Origin: Bacteroidales bacterium
GTDB lineage: Bacteria; Bacteroidota; Bacteroidia; Bacteroidales; Marinifilaceae
Direction: 5' to 3'
Assembly (NCBI GenBank): GCA_015061245.1
Contig: SUWY01000004.1
Span: 1-64,000, forward strand
Length of the DNA: 64,000 nucleotides
In this document: in pieces, positions 50,427 through 59,696 of the stretch
Layout: each line of letters begins with the position of its first letter
Numbering within the stretch: position 1 is the stretch's first letter
The notes under the pieces: model-generated
Database searches by the model: none
Told to the model about the DNA's origin: nothing
The model's input: the letters and a program-made list of their open reading frames with translations, nothing else
Made by a program: the position numbers and the translations under genes

Positions 50427-52919
50427 ATGTTGTATCCGGATAGTTTTGAGAGAAAGATAAAGTTTGACTCGCTTAGAGAGTTGTTGTCTGCGCAATGCGA
50501 AAGTTCTATGGGACGCGAATTGATGCAGAGTATGAGCTTTTCAAGTGAGCGCAGGGTTATAGAGGAGCGTCTGTATGATTGCAGTGAGTTTATGGCAATC
50601 TTACAGCAGGAAGATTTTCCAGGAGGGGTTTTTGCTGATGCTCGTCCCTTTTTAGAGAAGATTAGAATAGAGGGCCTTTTCCTTGAGGTTGCCGAGATGG
50701 TAATGTTAAAGGGCTCTTTGGAGTCTTTATACTCAATATTGCGTTTCTTTAAGAGCAAGCGTGAGGAGTATAGCAGATTGGCCAATAAGGCAGGAAATAT
50801 TTCACAATTTCCCTATATCATTTCAAGACTGGATAGCATTATCTCGAAGTATGGAACAATAAAGGATTCAGCCTCTCCTGAGTTGGCTCAAATCAGACGC
50901 TCTATACAGCAGAAACAGAGTGGAATTTCTCGCAGAATGCAGGCTTTGTTGCAACTTGCTCAGAGCGAGGGCTGGGCAGAGAAGGATAGTGGCGTTGCAG
51001 TGCGTGACGGTCGTATGGTTATCCCGGTGCCAAGTGCCTTTAAGAGGAAGATTAAGGGTATTGTTTACGATGAGAGTGCAACCGGTAAGACTGCCTATAT
51101 TGAGCCTGCCGAGATTGTCGAGACCAACAACGAGATACGCGAATTGGAGATGGAGGAGCGCCGTGAGATTATGCGCATCCTTAAGGCTTTTGCCGATGAT
51201 TTGCGTCCGTATATTGATGATTTGATTCCAGGATATGACTTCTTGGCATATATCGATTTTTTGAAGGCGAAGGCTAAGTTTTCCATTCAATTGGGAGCGG
51301 TGGTTCCTAAAATTTCCGATGAAGCTGAGATGAGTTGGAGCCGAGCTAAACATCCGCTTCTCTTTTTGAGTTTAAAGGCTGCAGGCAAGGAGTTGATACC
51401 TTTGAATTTGGAGATAAATGAGGAGCAGAGAATCATAGTTATATCGGGTCCGAATGCCGGAGGTAAGTCGGTATGTTTGCAAACTGCAGGACTTTTGCAA
51501 TATATGTTCCAGTGCGGAATTCCTGTGCCTGTAGACGACCATAGCATTTTCGGAATCTTCAATAATATCCTGATAGATATTGGCGATGAGCAATCAATCG
51601 AGAACGATTTGAGTACCTACAGTTCTCACCTTATCAATATGAAGAATTTTGTCAAATTTGGCGATGAGCGAAGTTTGATTCTTATTGATGAGTTCGGAAC
51701 CGGTACAGAGCCTCTGCTCGGTGGGGCAATTGCCGAGGCTGTGTTGAAAAAACTTAATACTCAAAAGGTTCGTGGCGTAATAACTACCCACTATACCAAT
51801 TTGAAACTGGTTGCTTCGGAGGTTGACGGTATTACAAATGGAGCAATGCTTTACGATAGTGGTAGAATGACCCCGTTGTTTGAGTTGCGTATTGGAAAAC
51901 CCGGCTCTTCGTTTGCTTTCGAGATTGCCAAGAAGATTGGTCTTCCCAAGGAGATTTTGGACGAGGCCTCGCTCAAAATTGGTGAGGAGCAGGTCAACTA
52001 TGATAAGCATTTGAAGGATATTGCTCGTGACAAACGTTATTGGGAGGAGAAGCGTAAGAAGATTCACGAGAATGAGAAGCGTTTGGATCAGGTTGTGGAG
52101 CGTTATAGCAGTGAACTTGACCAGGCAGAGCGCGAGCGTAAGGAGATTATCCGTGAGGCAAAGGCAGAGGCGGAGCGTATCCTTTCCGAGGCTAATAAGG
52201 TGATTGAGAATACTATTAAGGGTATTCGTGAAAGTCAGGCTGAGAAGGAGAAGACCAGAGAGCTGCGTTTGCAGATGGAGATTGAGAAGGAGCGGTTGTT
52301 GAGTAATGATAGCAGCGAAACAGAGTTGGCAATCCAGCGTAAGATAGAGCAGTTGCAACGCAGAAAAGAGCGTCGGGAGCAGAAGAAGGCTCAAGCTGCC
52401 GATGGTGGTGCTCAGCCTGCTGTTACGGTAGCAAAGCCTGCGGAAATTCCATTGAGAGTAGGCGATGTTGTTCGTTTGCAGAATGGAGCTATTGCCGAGA
52501 TTGTTCGTTTTAGCGGTAAGGAGGTTCAGGTTGCTATAGGTGAAATTCGCTCAACTGTTAAACTCTCTTCTGTTAAACGTATTTCCAAGAGTGAGGCAAA
52601 GAGTGCAATGGCCAATATGCCACAACGCAAGAGCAGTAGTTCAGTTGCTGCAATGAGCAGTGAACGTTTCAACTTTAAACCGGAGATAGATGTACGAGGA
52701 ATGCGAGTGGAGGAGGCTATTACCGAGGTTACTCACTTCCTTGACAATGCTTTGGTTTTGGGATATAAGGATTTAAGAGTGTTGCATGGAACCGGTACAG
52801 GTGCTTTGCGTATGATGTTACGTCAATGGTTGAACTGTAACCCATTGGTTAAGAGGGCACACGACGAGCATGTTACGCTTGGTGGTGCCGGAGTGACAGT
52901 GGTGGAGTTGGATATATAG
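50427..52919 (+). CDS. mutS2: MutS2 protein with Smr domain
   Basis: The 830-residue MutS2 has the core and clamp (RRMQALLQLAQSEGWAEK, YIEPAEIVETNNEIRELE). The ATPase has Walker A GPNAGGKSVC, Walker B LILIDEFGTGTEP and GVITTHYTNLK. A long charged coiled coil (about 515-660) is followed by a KOW/SH3-like part and a C-terminal Smr nuclease domain (DVRGMRVEEA, RVLHGTGTGALR). It suppresses recombination and, as known in other bacteria, rescues collided ribosomes. Its stop lies four bases from the stop of the convergent LUD gene, with no terminator. Confidence 0.95.
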   Translation: MLYPDSFERKIKFDSLRELLSAQCESSMGRELMQSMSFSSERRVIEERLYDCSEFMAILQQEDFPGGVFADARPFLEKIRIEGLFLEVAEMVMLKGSLESLYSILRFFKSKREEYSRLANKAGNISQFPYIISRLDSIISKYGTIKDSASPELAQIRRSIQQKQSGISRRMQALLQLAQSEGWAEKDSGVAVRDGRMVIPVPSAFKRKIKGIVYDESATGKTAYIEPAEIVETNNEIRELEMEERREIMRILKAFADDLRPYIDDLIPGYDFLAYIDFLKAKAKFSIQLGAVVPKISDEAEMSWSRAKHPLLFLSLKAAGKELIPLNLEINEEQRIIVISGPNAGGKSVCLQTAGLLQYMFQCGIPVPVDDHSIFGIFNNILIDIGDEQSIENDLSTYSSHLINMKNFVKFGDERSLILIDEFGTGTEPLLGGAIAEAVLKKLNTQKVRGVITTHYTNLKLVASEVDGITNGAMLYDSGRMTPLFELRIGKPGSSFAFEIAKKIGLPKEILDEASLKIGEEQVNYDKHLKDIARDKRYWEEKRKKIHENEKRLDQVVERYSSELDQAERERKEIIREAKAEAERILSEANKVIENTIKGIRESQAEKEKTRELRLQMEIEKERLLSNDSSETELAIQRKIEQLQRRKERREQKKAQAADGGAQPAVTVAKPAEIPLRVGDVVRLQNGAIAEIVRFSGKEVQVAIGEIRSTVKLSSVKRISKSEAKSAMANMPQRKSSSSVAAMSSERFNFKPEIDVRGMRVEEAITEVTHFLDNALVLGYKDLRVLHGTGTGALRMMLRQWLNCNPLVKRAHDEHVTLGGAGVTVVELDI

Positions 52920-52923
52920 TTCT

Positions 52924-53550
52924 CTATAATCCTAACTCCTGGTCTATTAGAATTATCTGTATTCGGTGAGCAGGGAAGCACTTCTCAATAATGCTCCACT
53001 CGTTGCATATTCGTTGACTTGATGAGCAGTTCATACAGCTGCCGGTTTTTGCACATGGTGTATTGAAGCCGCTGTGACGTGCCACATTTTTCGGTGCAGC
53101 AACTTCGCGAACTCGCTTCATGGCTTCGTCGAGATTTGTAGTAATCTTATTGGTTCCAATAAAGAGAACAACATTTAACGGTCCAAAGTTAATGCCGTTA
53201 ATTCTGTTGCCGTACATGTCTAAATTGACCAATAGTCCATCTTCGGTTACTGCGTTTGTTCCTGTTATAAATAGGTCTGTAAGCAGAGCTTTACGGCGCT
53301 GTTCATACTTCTTTTCAAAACTCCAGCCCTCGCCAAAACTTCTGACAAATTCAATGTCTGTGTGCTTCTCAAGCTCTTCAATGACTCCGGTTGCGCGCAT
53401 TGTCATTGAGTCACCGATAGAGAAACTTTTTACATTTAATCCTGGTAAAATGGTATTGAAAAATATATCATGAGCCTCTTTGCAGTTTGTTACATGGTGA
53501 ACTGTAAAGTTGTTGGCTTTTAATGAGTTGATAGTCTTTTCGATGTTCAT
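52924..53550 (-). CDS. LUD domain (LutC-like) protein
   Basis: This 208-residue LUD/DUF162 protein has KSFSIGDSMTMRATGVIEEL, DLFITGTNAVTEDGLLVNLD and NRINGINFGPLNVVLFIGTNKI. The C terminus has a Cys cluster (CAKTGSCMNCSSSQRIC) that could bind a metal or Fe-S cluster. Related LutC is part of lactate oxidation, but LutA and LutB are not here. Solitary LUD proteins of this size are frequent in Bacteroidales, and their job is unproven. It lies four bases downstream of the clostripain gene on the same strand, so the two may be co-transcribed. Confidence 0.82.
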   Translation of the reverse strand: MNIEKTINSLKANNFTVHHVTNCKEAHDIFFNTILPGLNVKSFSIGDSMTMRATGVIEELEKHTDIEFVRSFGEGWSFEKKYEQRRKALLTDLFITGTNAVTEDGLLVNLDMYGNRINGINFGPLNVVLFIGTNKITTNLDEAMKRVREVAAPKNVARHSGFNTPCAKTGSCMNCSSSQRICNEWSIIEKCFPAHRIQIILIDQELGL

Positions 53551-53554
53551 TTGC

Positions 53555-54793
53555 TTAATACTCTACAATACTGTTTAATACATAATCCATTCCAGAGGCA
53601 CTACACCAATCGTAGTTGTAGTAGTAGCTGTTTGCAATTGGAATGGTTGGGTCGGGCCAATAACAACTCAACCCACAACAGGTTTTAAGTTCAAAGTAGT
53701 TCTGGAAGTTGATATATTTTGAGTGGGCCTCATATTTGATCAATTCGTTCAAATCACTCTTCAGTTGTTCCAATAGCTCCTCACTGTTTTCAATATTCTC
53801 GTTTCCGGGAGTTGCCAAAAGTTTTTCAGCCAAATCGATAATATCGAAACAACATGTTACATAGCTGAAACAGTATTGTGAACCATCAAAATATTGTACT
53901 CTGTTGAGCTGAAGGAGTGCCAGGGCATCGTCACTGCTGGCATCAATAATGGCTTTGAAACTTTGTGCAAGGTTTTCAATGGCTTTACACTTGATTAACG
54001 AGATGGTGTAGGTTGTGCCTGTTGCATGGTACATTGCTTTGAATTTCTCGCATATTGTTTTGTAGTCACTTTCTGTAGTTGCGGTGCATATCAAGTCAAT
54101 CTCATCGTAAGGGAATCCTTTGATGGGAAGTTCTGTTGGTGCAGCCATGATGTAGTCGGCCTTGTTGCGAAGTTGCATAATGACCTCGGCTTGAGCCATA
54201 AAGCAGGCATCAAAGATAATGTAGTCAAACTTCATATCTTTTGGTATGATCTGAGCGAACTCGTCCATCTCAATGTAGTTAGTGCCATCGGGACCTAATG
54301 AACGACCGGACATCATATTGGGGTTTGGAAACCAACCGCTTCCATGTGAGCCCCATACCAAACTGTACGAGTTTGCGGGGTACTCCTTCTTGACCATCTC
54401 GAAGAAGTTTTTCAAATTACTTGGAGATAGGGAGTTTCTCTCTTTGTACTCAGTGACGCATAGAGTATCACCGCATTTTAGTTGCGGAGAGTACTTTATC
54501 TCGTAGAGACGTGGAGTGGGTGGTATATTTTCAACCCTTGTGTATAGATCTATGTATGCCAATACATTTATTTTTTGAGGGTCGACTTGGTTGCTCATAC
54601 TTGAACAAATACGGTTCAAGTTGTCTGCAATCCAGTTACCAATCTTGAACTCTTCGCCAGCCAGGTAGAATATTACCGTACGCTCTTTTACAGTTTCAGT
54701 TCCGGGTGTAATTGGTTCATCTTCTGAATTATCGCTACATGCAATAAGCGAGAAAAATGCTATGAGTAAGAATGTTAACTTCAAGTGTTTCAT
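53555..54793 (-). CDS. Clostripain-family (C11) lipoprotein peptidase
   Basis: This 412-residue cysteine peptidase is tethered to the membrane by a lipobox (SLIAC, Cys 19). The C11 catalytic His is H150 in WGSHGSGW and the Cys is C197 in FDACFMA, the usual spacing. Family members cleave after Arg or Lys. An exported Arg-specific protease is interesting near a fimbrillin system, because those pilins mature by Arg/Lys cleavage. But the pilus operon is 30 kb away and no link is shown. Its TACTTTTG promoter box lies at 54824-54831 on the minus strand. Confidence 0.88.
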   Translation of the reverse strand: MKHLKLTFLLIAFFSLIACSDNSEDEPITPGTETVKERTVIFYLAGEEFKIGNWIADNLNRICSSMSNQVDPQKINVLAYIDLYTRVENIPPTPRLYEIKYSPQLKCGDTLCVTEYKERNSLSPSNLKNFFEMVKKEYPANSYSLVWGSHGSGWFPNPNMMSGRSLGPDGTNYIEMDEFAQIIPKDMKFDYIIFDACFMAQAEVIMQLRNKADYIMAAPTELPIKGFPYDEIDLICTATTESDYKTICEKFKAMYHATGTTYTISLIKCKAIENLAQSFKAIIDASSDDALALLQLNRVQYFDGSQYCFSYVTCCFDIIDLAEKLLATPGNENIENSEELLEQLKSDLNELIKYEAHSKYINFQNYFELKTCCGLSCYWPDPTIPIANSYYYNYDWCSASGMDYVLNSIVEY

Positions 54794-54823
54794 ATCTATT
54801 TTAGTTCAAGTTCTAATTTTTGC

Positions 54824-54873
54824 CAAAAGTACTAATTTTTCTTAATAGAATATGTAAAAAATTCTTAACTTTG
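54824..54873. promoter_or_regulatory. Divergent -7 boxes for clostripain and acyltransferase
   Basis: CAAAAGTA (54824-54831) is a minus-strand TACTTTTG box. TAACTTTG (54866-54873) faces the plus-strand acyltransferase, whose ATG is 50 bases on. Confidence 0.5.
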
Positions 54874-54922
54874 CAAAAGTGCCAATCTGGTACCTGGCTG
54901 AATTAATAAAAGAGATTTGCGT

Positions 54923-55864
54923 ATGGAGGCAGTATGCTATGCAGTTGATAGAGCACTATTGTTAGCAGAATTAGCCAATGTCCACCATTTGCGTAGTAGC
55001 AATAAGGGGGGCAATGAGATATATACTTTTACTGCACACGATGCTCCCAATTTGATGAGAGAGGTGGGCAGAATTAGAGAGTTAGCATTTAGAGCAGCAG
55101 GAGGAGGAACCGGTAAGAGTTGCGATATTGATGAGTTCGATTTGCGTGAGGATAATCCATGTATTCAATTGATTGTGTGGGATCCGGATGCGCAGGTGAT
55201 AATGGGCGGTTATCGTTATCAGTTTTGTAAGAGTATGCCATTGGATAAAGATGGTATTCCAGAGATGGCGGTAAGCGAGATATTCACTTTGTCAGAGAAG
55301 TTTATCAAGGATTATCTTCCATATACAATTGAGTTGGGACGCTCTTTTGTTCATCCTCATTACCAATCAACCCAGGCATCGCGAAAGTCGTTATATGCAT
55401 TGGACAATCTTTGGGATGGATTGGGGGCTTTGACTGTCGATAATCCCGAGATTAAGTATTTCTTGGGTAAGGTTACAATGTATAGAAACTTCGATATCTT
55501 GTCAAGAAATATGATTCTCTATTTTATGCAGAGATATTTCGGAGATAAGGAGCAGTTGGTTACTCCCAAACCGGAGTATGAGTTGCAGATTGATTTGGCG
55601 GGTATTGAAGGAATGTTTGCGAGTGATAACTATACCGAGGATTATAAGATCCTCTCTAAGCAGGTACGTGAGCAGGGTACAAATATTCCTCCGTTGGTGA
55701 ATGCCTATATGGGGTTGTCGCCAACTATGAAGGTTTTCGGAACATCGCTCAATCCATTTTTTGGCGATGTAGAGGAGACCGGTATTTTAATAACAATTGA
55801 AGATGTGTACGAGGCTAAGAAGATGAGACATATTGAGACATATCAGCCTTGTTCCGAGAGTTAA
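54923..55864 (+). CDS. GlsB-like N-acyltransferase (hemolysin/OlsB family)
   Basis: The 313-residue GNAT-fold acyltransferase has IYTFTAHDAPNLMREVGRIRELAFR, GGGTGKSCDIDEFD, QLIVWDPDAQVIMGGYRY and the block YTIELGRSFVHPHYQ. The end is conserved (GTNIPPLVNAYMGLSPTMKVFGT, VEETGILI). I recognise it as the Bacteroidales 'hemolysin' type, whose characterised member GlsB N-acylates glycine in glycine-lipid synthesis. A GlsA (PlsC-type) partner gene is not adjacent here; pdxA follows instead. The ATG at 54923 is used rather than the TTG at 54917. The identity as GlsB is likely but not certain. Confidence 0.72.
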   Translation: MEAVCYAVDRALLLAELANVHHLRSSNKGGNEIYTFTAHDAPNLMREVGRIRELAFRAAGGGTGKSCDIDEFDLREDNPCIQLIVWDPDAQVIMGGYRYQFCKSMPLDKDGIPEMAVSEIFTLSEKFIKDYLPYTIELGRSFVHPHYQSTQASRKSLYALDNLWDGLGALTVDNPEIKYFLGKVTMYRNFDILSRNMILYFMQRYFGDKEQLVTPKPEYELQIDLAGIEGMFASDNYTEDYKILSKQVREQGTNIPPLVNAYMGLSPTMKVFGTSLNPFFGDVEETGILITIEDVYEAKKMRHIETYQPCSES

Positions 55865-55883
55865 TTATTTGAAGAGAAAAGTT

Positions 55884-56990
55884 ATGAGTGAAAAGTTGAT
55901 TGTGGGCATGGCCCAGGGCGATATAAATGGAGTTGGAAGTGAGATTTTGGTTAAGCTTCTTGCCGACAATAAGATGTGTGAGGTTTGTACTCCTTTGGTA
56001 ATTGGTTCTCCTAAGGTTTTGGGATATTACAAAAAGAGTATTGAGAGCGAGGAGGAGCCTGTAAATTTGGTTACAAATCTTATTCAAAAGCCTGAAGATG
56101 CTTCTGACAAGAGAACCAATGTTATCAACTGTTTTGGCGATGAGGTTCGTGTAGATCCGGGAATTGAGACCAAAGTATCTGATGAGTGTGCTATGCTTGC
56201 ATTGAAGCAGGGATTGGATTATATTGACAATAATCGTATCGATGTTTTGGTAACTGCTCCTATGGGTGATTATGCTTATGACTTGGAGCGTGCGACCTCG
56301 CTTATACACTATTTGGCAGTAAGATATGAGAGTGATTATCTTTTGCCATTATATGTTGGTGAGCATATGAAGTTGGCCTTTATCACCTCGGGTAAGAGCG
56401 TGAAGGATTCATTGTCACAGTTGACTATCCCCAATATCATTAAGCGTTTGAAGATGATTAAACGTGCAATGGAGCGTGATTTTGGAATTGATAAACCTAA
56501 AATTGCGGTATTGGCTTTGAATGCTTCGACAGGTGATGGCATTTTTGGCGATGAGGAGGAGAGAATTATCAAGCCGGCAATAGAGCAGGCTCGTGAGGAG
56601 AATATCTTTGCTGTGGGACCATACGCTGCAGATCGTTTCTTCTCGGAGAAGATGTATGAGAAGTTCGATGTGGTATTGGCTCTGCACAATGATCAAGGTA
56701 TGATTCCTTTCAAGAGTGTCGAGGGAAATAGCGGTGTTATTTCTGTTGCAGGATTACCATGTGTCTTAACAACGCCGGTTCACGGTGTGGCATATGATAT
56801 TGTTGATAAGGGATGTGCAGATACACAGGGAGTTGCAAATGCAATCTACTTGGCTATTGATATTTACAAGGCAAGAGAGGAGTATGCAGAGCTTACCAAA
56901 AATCCGTTGAAACGTTACGATGTGGGTGGTGATAAGCGTGAGTCTGATTTGAATGTGGAGCAAATAGCCGGTGTGAGTGAGAACCAGTAA
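55884..56990 (+). CDS. pdxA: 4-hydroxythreonine-4-phosphate dehydrogenase
   Basis: PdxA oxidises 4-phosphohydroxythreonine in the long vitamin B6 pathway. Family marks are MAQGDINGVGSEILVKL, VLVTAPMGDYA, LALNASTGDGIFGDEE and ALHNDQGMIPFKS. In this last block the His and Asp belong to the metal site. The end is TPVHGVAYDIVDKG. The length is 368 residues from the ATG at 55884; longer frames overlap the upstream gene. The gap after the acyltransferase is 19 bases. Confidence 0.92.
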   Translation: MSEKLIVGMAQGDINGVGSEILVKLLADNKMCEVCTPLVIGSPKVLGYYKKSIESEEEPVNLVTNLIQKPEDASDKRTNVINCFGDEVRVDPGIETKVSDECAMLALKQGLDYIDNNRIDVLVTAPMGDYAYDLERATSLIHYLAVRYESDYLLPLYVGEHMKLAFITSGKSVKDSLSQLTIPNIIKRLKMIKRAMERDFGIDKPKIAVLALNASTGDGIFGDEEERIIKPAIEQAREENIFAVGPYAADRFFSEKMYEKFDVVLALHNDQGMIPFKSVEGNSGVISVAGLPCVLTTPVHGVAYDIVDKGCADTQGVANAIYLAIDIYKAREEYAELTKNPLKRYDVGGDKRESDLNVEQIAGVSENQ

Positions 56991-57008
56991 ACCTAAATAT
57001 AGCGTGTT

Positions 57009-58493
57009 ATGAAACAGGCATTACAAAACACATTTGTTGCAAATTTGGCAATTATATTGGGCGATTTTATATTGCTTAATGTGGTGTTTGCAATTTTGTT
57101 TAATCTCTATCCTGAGATATTGAACTATAGAACAGAGGAGAGTTTTAACAAAGATGAGTATTTCCTTTTGGTAAATCTATTCTATTTGCCATGTGTTATT
57201 TTGTGGCCTCCTATTCTGGTTGATAGATTCTCTAAGTTGGAAAATATTATGAAGCGAACTGTATATATGGTTTTGCTTCATGCTATGTGTTTTGTTCTGT
57301 ATATCTTTGCTATACATTCAAATTTAATGTTTCCGTATACAATTGGTCAGACATTGCGAATCAGTTTGCCATGGCCTAATATTGTAAGGATTTTGGGTGT
57401 ATATATATCATGGTGGGGTTGCCTGTTCTTGTGGCGTTTCTGTGTTCGTTTGCTTATTCGTCGAATCAGAGCATCAAGATTCTATAAACGCAGATTAGTT
57501 GTCTTTGTAGGTACACACAAAGATGCGTTGGAGTTGTGGAAACAGTTGCAGGATGTGGGAATAGGTTACAGAACTCTTGGATATTTTGCTGATACTGTTG
57601 ATGAGCGATGGCAGATGAATATTTTGTCGGGAGGTAAAAAACTTCCGCCTGCAACATATTTGGGTAAGGTTGAGGAGTTGAAGAGTTGGTTGGAGAACAA
57701 TCAGGTGCAAGAGTTGTATTGTTGCTTGCAAACATCTGATACCGAGCGTATTGATGAGATATACACCTTGTGTGAGAAGTTGTGTATCCGTTTCTATGCG
57801 GTTCCCGATGTTAAGTCGATGTATCTGTACAATATGCGTTATGCAATGATGGGTAAGGTGATGATTATGCAGGAGAGAAAAGAGCCATTATTGCAGCAGG
57901 GGAATAGAATTATAAAAAGGACATTTGATCTTATTGTGTCCGGCTTATTCTTGGTAACGCTCTTCCCGTGGATATATCTTTTTGTTGCAATTGTAACAAA
58001 AGTAACATCGCCCGGACCTGTTTTCTTTAAGCAGGAGCGTTCAGGCCTTAACGGTAAGGTGTTCACAATGTATAAGTTCCGTTCAATGCATGTGAATAAG
58101 GATGCGGATAGAATTCAGGCAACCGAGAATGATCCGAGAAAGACTAAATTTGGTAACTTCTTGAGAAAGAGTAGTATAGATGAGTTACCTCAGTTTATTA
58201 ATGTCTTTAAGGGTGATATGTCTGTTGTGGGACCTCGTCCACACATGTTGCTACATACAGAGATGTATTCTGAGTTGATTAAACAGTATATGGTTCGCCA
58301 TTTGGCAAAGCCCGGTGTTACCGGTTGGGCTCAAGTTACCGGATATCGCGGAGAGACTAAGGAGTTGGAGCAGATGGAGGGACGCGTAAGACGTGATATT
58401 TACTACATTGAGCATTGGTCTTTGTGGCTTGATATCCGTATTATGTTTATGACTGTTTACAATGCAATTGCAGGAGATAAAAATGCCTATTGA
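57009..58493 (+). CDS. Undecaprenyl-phosphate sugar phosphotransferase (WcaJ-like)
   Basis: The 494-residue polyisoprenyl-phosphate sugar-1-phosphate transferase starts surface glycan repeat units on the lipid carrier. The N-terminal four membrane helices run to about residue 150. A cytosolic Rossmann-like part follows (LVVFVGTHKDALELWKQL), then a fifth helix (FDLIVSGLFLVTLFPW). The catalytic domain has SPGPVFFKQERSGLNGKVFTMYKFRSM, SSIDELPQFINVFKGDMSVVGPRP and GVTGWAQVTGYRG. The gene overlaps the UpxY gene. Other capsule genes are not present. Confidence 0.9.
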   Translation: MKQALQNTFVANLAIILGDFILLNVVFAILFNLYPEILNYRTEESFNKDEYFLLVNLFYLPCVILWPPILVDRFSKLENIMKRTVYMVLLHAMCFVLYIFAIHSNLMFPYTIGQTLRISLPWPNIVRILGVYISWWGCLFLWRFCVRLLIRRIRASRFYKRRLVVFVGTHKDALELWKQLQDVGIGYRTLGYFADTVDERWQMNILSGGKKLPPATYLGKVEELKSWLENNQVQELYCCLQTSDTERIDEIYTLCEKLCIRFYAVPDVKSMYLYNMRYAMMGKVMIMQERKEPLLQQGNRIIKRTFDLIVSGLFLVTLFPWIYLFVAIVTKVTSPGPVFFKQERSGLNGKVFTMYKFRSMHVNKDADRIQATENDPRKTKFGNFLRKSSIDELPQFINVFKGDMSVVGPRPHMLLHTEMYSELIKQYMVRHLAKPGVTGWAQVTGYRGETKELEQMEGRVRRDIYYIEHWSLWLDIRIMFMTVYNAIAGDKNAY

Positions 58494-59001
58494 TGATAAT
58501 GAAAAGAGTTGGCTTGTCGCTCATGTACGACTTTTTCATGAGAAGAAGTGTGTGGAGCGATTGCAGAAACTCAATATAGAGACCTATCTACCTATACGCA
58601 GTGAGTTGCACTATTGGAAAGATAGAAAGAAGAAGGTTGACAGAGTTTTGACACCACAAATGGTTTTCGTTCACGTTACGACGGGTGAACGTATTACTGT
58701 GTTGGAAGATAGATCTGTTACCCATTTTTATGCCTTTCCGGGTAGTGGAAAAGCCACTGTAGTTCCTGATTCTCAGATGAAGAGTTTTATGTTCCTGGTA
58801 GGAAATGCCGATAGTGAGGTGGAATTTACCAGCGAGTCGTTAAAAAAAGGTGATAAAGTTAAGGTTTTACGCGGACCTTTGGCTAACTTAGAGGCCGAAT
58901 ATGTAAGGGTAGGAAATAAGTCGAAAGTTGCCATTAGAGTGAATGATTTAGGGTGTGCGCTTGTCGAAATTCCGCTTACATGGATTGAGAAATTAGATTG
59001 A
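58483..59001 (+). CDS. UpxY-family transcription antiterminator (NusG-like)
   Basis: The protein has an N-terminal NusG-type domain (KSWLVAHVRLFHEKKCVERLQKL, ETYLPIRSELHYWKDRKKKVDRVLTPQMVFVHV) and a C-terminal KOW domain (KKGDKVKVLRGPLANLEAEYVRVG). UpxY proteins let RNA polymerase read long capsule operons in Bacteroides. Start at ATG 58483, which is preceded by AGGAGA at a good distance, a rare clear ribosome site here; ATG 58462 is also in frame. It overlaps the transferase gene by 11 bases. It is not the first gene of a capsule locus, so it is an orphan. Confidence 0.88.
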   Translation: MPIDDNEKSWLVAHVRLFHEKKCVERLQKLNIETYLPIRSELHYWKDRKKKVDRVLTPQMVFVHVTTGERITVLEDRSVTHFYAFPGSGKATVVPDSQMKSFMFLVGNADSEVEFTSESLKKGDKVKVLRGPLANLEAEYVRVGNKSKVAIRVNDLGCALVEIPLTWIEKLD

Positions 59002-59020
59002 TTTTTAAACGGTTGGATTT

Positions 59021-59692
59021 ATGTTTACGGGTTTGTTCGAAGCTTTTACTCCTAAAACATCGTTGATGTGGGTTATGGAGTTTGTGGGAACATTTGCGTT
59101 TGCAATTAGTGGATTGCGTTTGGCTGCCGCCAAGAATTTTGATTGGTATGGTGCATTTGTAGTGGGGTTGGCTGTTGCGATTGGTGGTGGAACCATTCGT
59201 GATGTTTTGTTGAATACAACGCCGTTCTGGATGACTAATCCAATCTATTTGATTATTACAGGAGTTGCTTTAGTTTACACAATAGTCTTTTCGAAGCATA
59301 TTGTAAAGATGAAGTCAACTTTTTTCATTTTTGATACTGTGGGTTTGGCTCTTTATGCAGTAGTTGGAGTTGAGAAGACTCTCTCATTCGGATTTCCATT
59401 GTGGGTGGCTACCGGTATGGGATTGTTAACCGCCACAGCCGGAGGTGTTTTAAGAGATATCTTAATTAACGAGATACCTCTTATTTTCCGTAAAGAGCTT
59501 TATGCAACTCTATGTATTCTTGGAGGTATGGTTTTTGGCTTTTGCCAATGGATGGGTTTGGATATTCTGTGGACTGAAATAATAAGTTTCTTGGTTATCT
59601 TCTTGACAAGAGTATTTTCAGTCAAATATCATATTGCTTTGCCTAAGATTAAGAGCAGAGTTGGCGATAATGCAATGGATGATTTTCAATAA
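59021..59692 (+). CDS. TRIC/YadS-like channel (UPF0126)
   Basis: The 223-residue membrane protein has two homologous halves of three helices. Each half carries the family motif: AIGGGTIRDVLL and ATAGGVLRDILI. Prokaryotic members form trimeric potassium-selective or anion channels, related to TRIC channels. The surrounding hydrophobic segments (FVGTFAFAISGL, LYATLCILGGMVFGF) fit seven helices. Spacing of four bases to the DPP IV gene suggests co-transcription. Confidence 0.88.
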   Translation: MFTGLFEAFTPKTSLMWVMEFVGTFAFAISGLRLAAAKNFDWYGAFVVGLAVAIGGGTIRDVLLNTTPFWMTNPIYLIITGVALVYTIVFSKHIVKMKSTFFIFDTVGLALYAVVGVEKTLSFGFPLWVATGMGLLTATAGGVLRDILINEIPLIFRKELYATLCILGGMVFGFCQWMGLDILWTEIISFLVIFLTRVFSVKYHIALPKIKSRVGDNAMDDFQ

Positions 59693-59696
59693 AGAT

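Noticed and set aside
51594-52394. 266-residue minus-strand frame under mutS2
   Set aside because: Leu-rich shadow of the charged coiled-coil region of mutS2; no start context or known domain.
53555-54793. Clostripain as maturation protease of the pilus
   Set aside because: Arg-specificity fits pilin maturation in this pilus class, but there is no linkage in operon or position, so it is not claimed.
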